Positions 5,593 to 6,752 of a stretch of 6,752 nucleotides of DNA are shown here, in pieces. The notes beneath the pieces are model-generated. The model worked only from the letters and a program-made list of their open reading frames with translations. It made no database searches and was not told the DNA's origin. Both the position numbers and the translations under genes were made by a program. How positions within the stretch are numbered: position 1 is the first letter of the stretch; the number at the start of each line of letters is the position of its first letter. This DNA is from Gammaproteobacteria bacterium (GTDB lineage: Bacteria; Pseudomonadota; Gammaproteobacteria; GCA-001735895), in the NCBI GenBank assembly GCA_003645435.1, contig QNFD01000142.1, positions 1 to 6,752 on the forward strand, given 5' to 3'.

Positions 5593-6519
5593 TTAGAAAC
5601 CCAGTTCAATCCAGTAGGGCCGATGATCCGAACCATCTGCGGAATGATCGACCCAGGCCCGTTCGACCTGTTGAGCCAGGCAGGGGGAGAGGAAGCAATA
5701 GTCCAGGCACAAACCATGACCCGGCTCACGCTCGGGCGGATCAGGCCACCAACTGGTGCGATCATGTGATCGCTGTCTGGCACTGGTCCAGCTATCAACA
5801 AAGCCATCCAGATGCTCGACCCGGCCATTGCAAGGGTCTAGCGCCCCCACTATCCTGTCGTATTCCTCGCTATCGGGCACATTATTGAAGTCGCCCATGA
5901 CGACCGTTTCCGTGGGCATCACCGGTGCAGTCTCACCATTATTCCAGTTCAGTATGGCCATATGCTGGGCCTCGACTGGATTGACCTTCGCGTTTATATC
6001 ACCACCAGTCCAGGCACCGCCGCTCACCCGGGCGTTTCGATGAAATTCGAGTAACCGATCAATCTGCATAAGGCGATCTCGCGGAGAAACCGCGGAGAGG
6101 TGCAGGGAATAAACCTTAAGGGGACCTGAAGGCGTATCCACCACGCATTCAATAGCCCCGGTATCCATGTTCAAACTGTTCACCGTGCCCAACTTTGGAA
6201 ACACAATCAAACGCGACATCCGAATGGGCCAGCGAGAAAGCAGCATGGGACCAAATTGGCGGCGCCGATTGAGCACGGTTCCTTCATCGTTGCGCGTACT
6301 GGCATCCACATCGAATGCCGGACAATATGCCCAGTAGAACTCGGGCAGGTGATTTCCAAGGATTTCAGGCTGATCAGTCATGCCGCTGTGTTCCCAGAAA
6401 CGCTCCACTTCCTGCAAGGCGATAATGTCTGCATCTCGCACGGTTTCGGCGATGCGTCCAAGATCTACTTGCTGGTCGAGCCCCAGGCCAAAACGGATGT
6501 TATAACTAACAAGTTTCAT
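5593..6519 (-). CDS. Endonuclease/exonuclease/phosphatase (EEP) family protein
   Basis: This 308-aa metal-dependent phosphodiesterase or phosphatase has a full set of EEP (DNase I-like) motifs: SYNIRFG (5-11, N7), ALQEVER (34-40, E37 expected to bind metal), YSLHLS (137-142, H140), VMGDFNN (207-213, D210 and N212), CLDYCF (271-276, D273) and the terminal SDHRPYW (297-303, D298 and H299). It starts at the first residue of the domain and has no signal peptide, so it is probably cytoplasmic. The fold covers AP endonucleases, DNase I, sphingomyelinases, inositol phosphatases and deadenylases, and the motifs alone do not choose among them; it lacks recognisable ExoIII-specific features. It is convergent to the bhc operon and probably not part of the cycle. 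The catalytic set is intact, so it is unlikely to be a pseudogene. Confidence 0.88.
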   Translation of the reverse strand: MKLVSYNIRFGLGLDQQVDLGRIAETVRDADIIALQEVERFWEHSGMTDQPEILGNHLPEFYWAYCPAFDVDASTRNDEGTVLNRRRQFGPMLLSRWPIRMSRLIVFPKLGTVNSLNMDTGAIECVVDTPSGPLKVYSLHLSAVSPRDRLMQIDRLLEFHRNARVSGGAWTGGDINAKVNPVEAQHMAILNWNNGETAPVMPTETVVMGDFNNVPDSEEYDRIVGALDPCNGRVEHLDGFVDSWTSARQRSHDRTSWWPDPPEREPGHGLCLDYCFLSPCLAQQVERAWVDHSADGSDHRPYWIELGF

Positions 6520-6537
6520 AATTTTTCCAGGGAGTCT

Positions 6538-6675
6538 ATGACCAGCTTGCTTGAGGAGTTAGATTTTTTATGCGTAGCACTTACTAATACTGTAGGCGAA
6601 AACGGTAATATTTCTGTTGTTACTGCCGTATCGACGATATTTAACCATGCCCCAACGGGTATAGGAAGTTTTTAA
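6538..6675 (+). CDS. Doubtful short reading frame, 45 aa, no recognised family
   Basis: An ATG at 6538 opens a 45-codon frame beginning MTSLLEELDFLCVALTN and ending APTGIGSF. It is divergent from the EEP gene, with an 18-bp gap. AGGGAG at 6529-6534 resembles a ribosome binding site but is only 3 nt from the ATG, closer than usual. Base composition is more AT-rich than the bhc genes. No domain, signal peptide or membrane segment is recognised. A second frame is open from 6651 to the window end, so a frameshifted remnant of a longer gene is one possibility; chance is another. Confidence 0.2.
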   Translation: MTSLLEELDFLCVALTNTVGENGNISVVTAVSTIFNHAPTGIGSF

Positions 6676-6752
6676 ACCATTCCGGCTATCCACGCTGAAG
6701 TTCATTAACACCCTCGAACAGTTGTCTGGAGCGATGAATTCCCAACACCAAA

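Noticed and set aside
5484..5888. 134-codon plus-strand frame after bhcD as a fifth operon gene
   Set aside because: It mostly runs antisense to the motif-bearing C-terminal half of the EEP gene, its first ATG directly abuts the bhcD stop without a ribosome binding site, and the composition (many Arg, Pro, Ser) is that of a shadow frame.
6256..6537. 5' part of a 139-codon plus-strand frame opposite the EEP gene
   Set aside because: This part is antisense to conserved EEP motifs near its N-terminus. Only the tail from 6538 lies outside a known gene, and it is listed separately with low confidence.
1..6752. CRISPR arrays, tRNA or rRNA genes, and insertion-sequence transposases
   Set aside because: No regularly spaced repeats, tRNA-like folds, rRNA segments or transposase motifs were seen anywhere in the window.

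Overview
The window carries a complete, apparently intact beta-hydroxyaspartate cycle (BHAC) locus. An IclR-family regulator gene (bhcR-like) on the minus strand is divergent from a tight four-gene plus-strand operon, bhcA-bhcB-bhcC-bhcD. The operon is followed by a convergent gene for an endonuclease/exonuclease/phosphatase-fold protein. The BHAC was described in Paracoccus denitrificans and is found in marine proteobacteria. It converts two glyoxylate to one oxaloacetate without losing carbon.

Layout: 1-90 holds a short GC-rich hairpin of a dispersed-repeat type. 91-930 (minus) is bhcR. 931-1140 is a strikingly AT-rich divergent control region with IclR-operator-like sites and a good sigma70-type promoter for bhcA. 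1141-5483 is the operon, with gaps of 15 bp and 18 bp and then a 1-bp overlap, so one transcript is likely. 5484-5592 is a short convergent intergenic stretch without a convincing terminator. 5593-6519 (minus) is the phosphatase/nuclease-fold gene. 6520-6752 holds only a doubtful 45-codon reading frame.

How the genes work together: BhcA transfers the amino group of aspartate to glyoxylate, giving glycine and oxaloacetate. BhcC condenses glycine with a second glyoxylate to beta-hydroxyaspartate. BhcB removes water to give iminosuccinate. BhcD reduces iminosuccinate with NAD(P)H back to aspartate. The cycle regenerates its amino donor and releases oxaloacetate to central metabolism. BhcR is the expected glyoxylate-responsive regulator. 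No glycolate oxidase, transporter or malate synthase gene is present to show where glyoxylate comes from.

Organism: a proteobacterium is very likely. The moderate GC content, the AT-rich promoter and the dispersed-repeat-like hairpin at the left edge fit a marine gammaproteobacterium better than the GC-rich Rhodobacterales in which the pathway was worked out. This is an inference, since the window has no phylogenetic marker. The pathway is known; the less described parts are the operator architecture and the accessory flanking gene.
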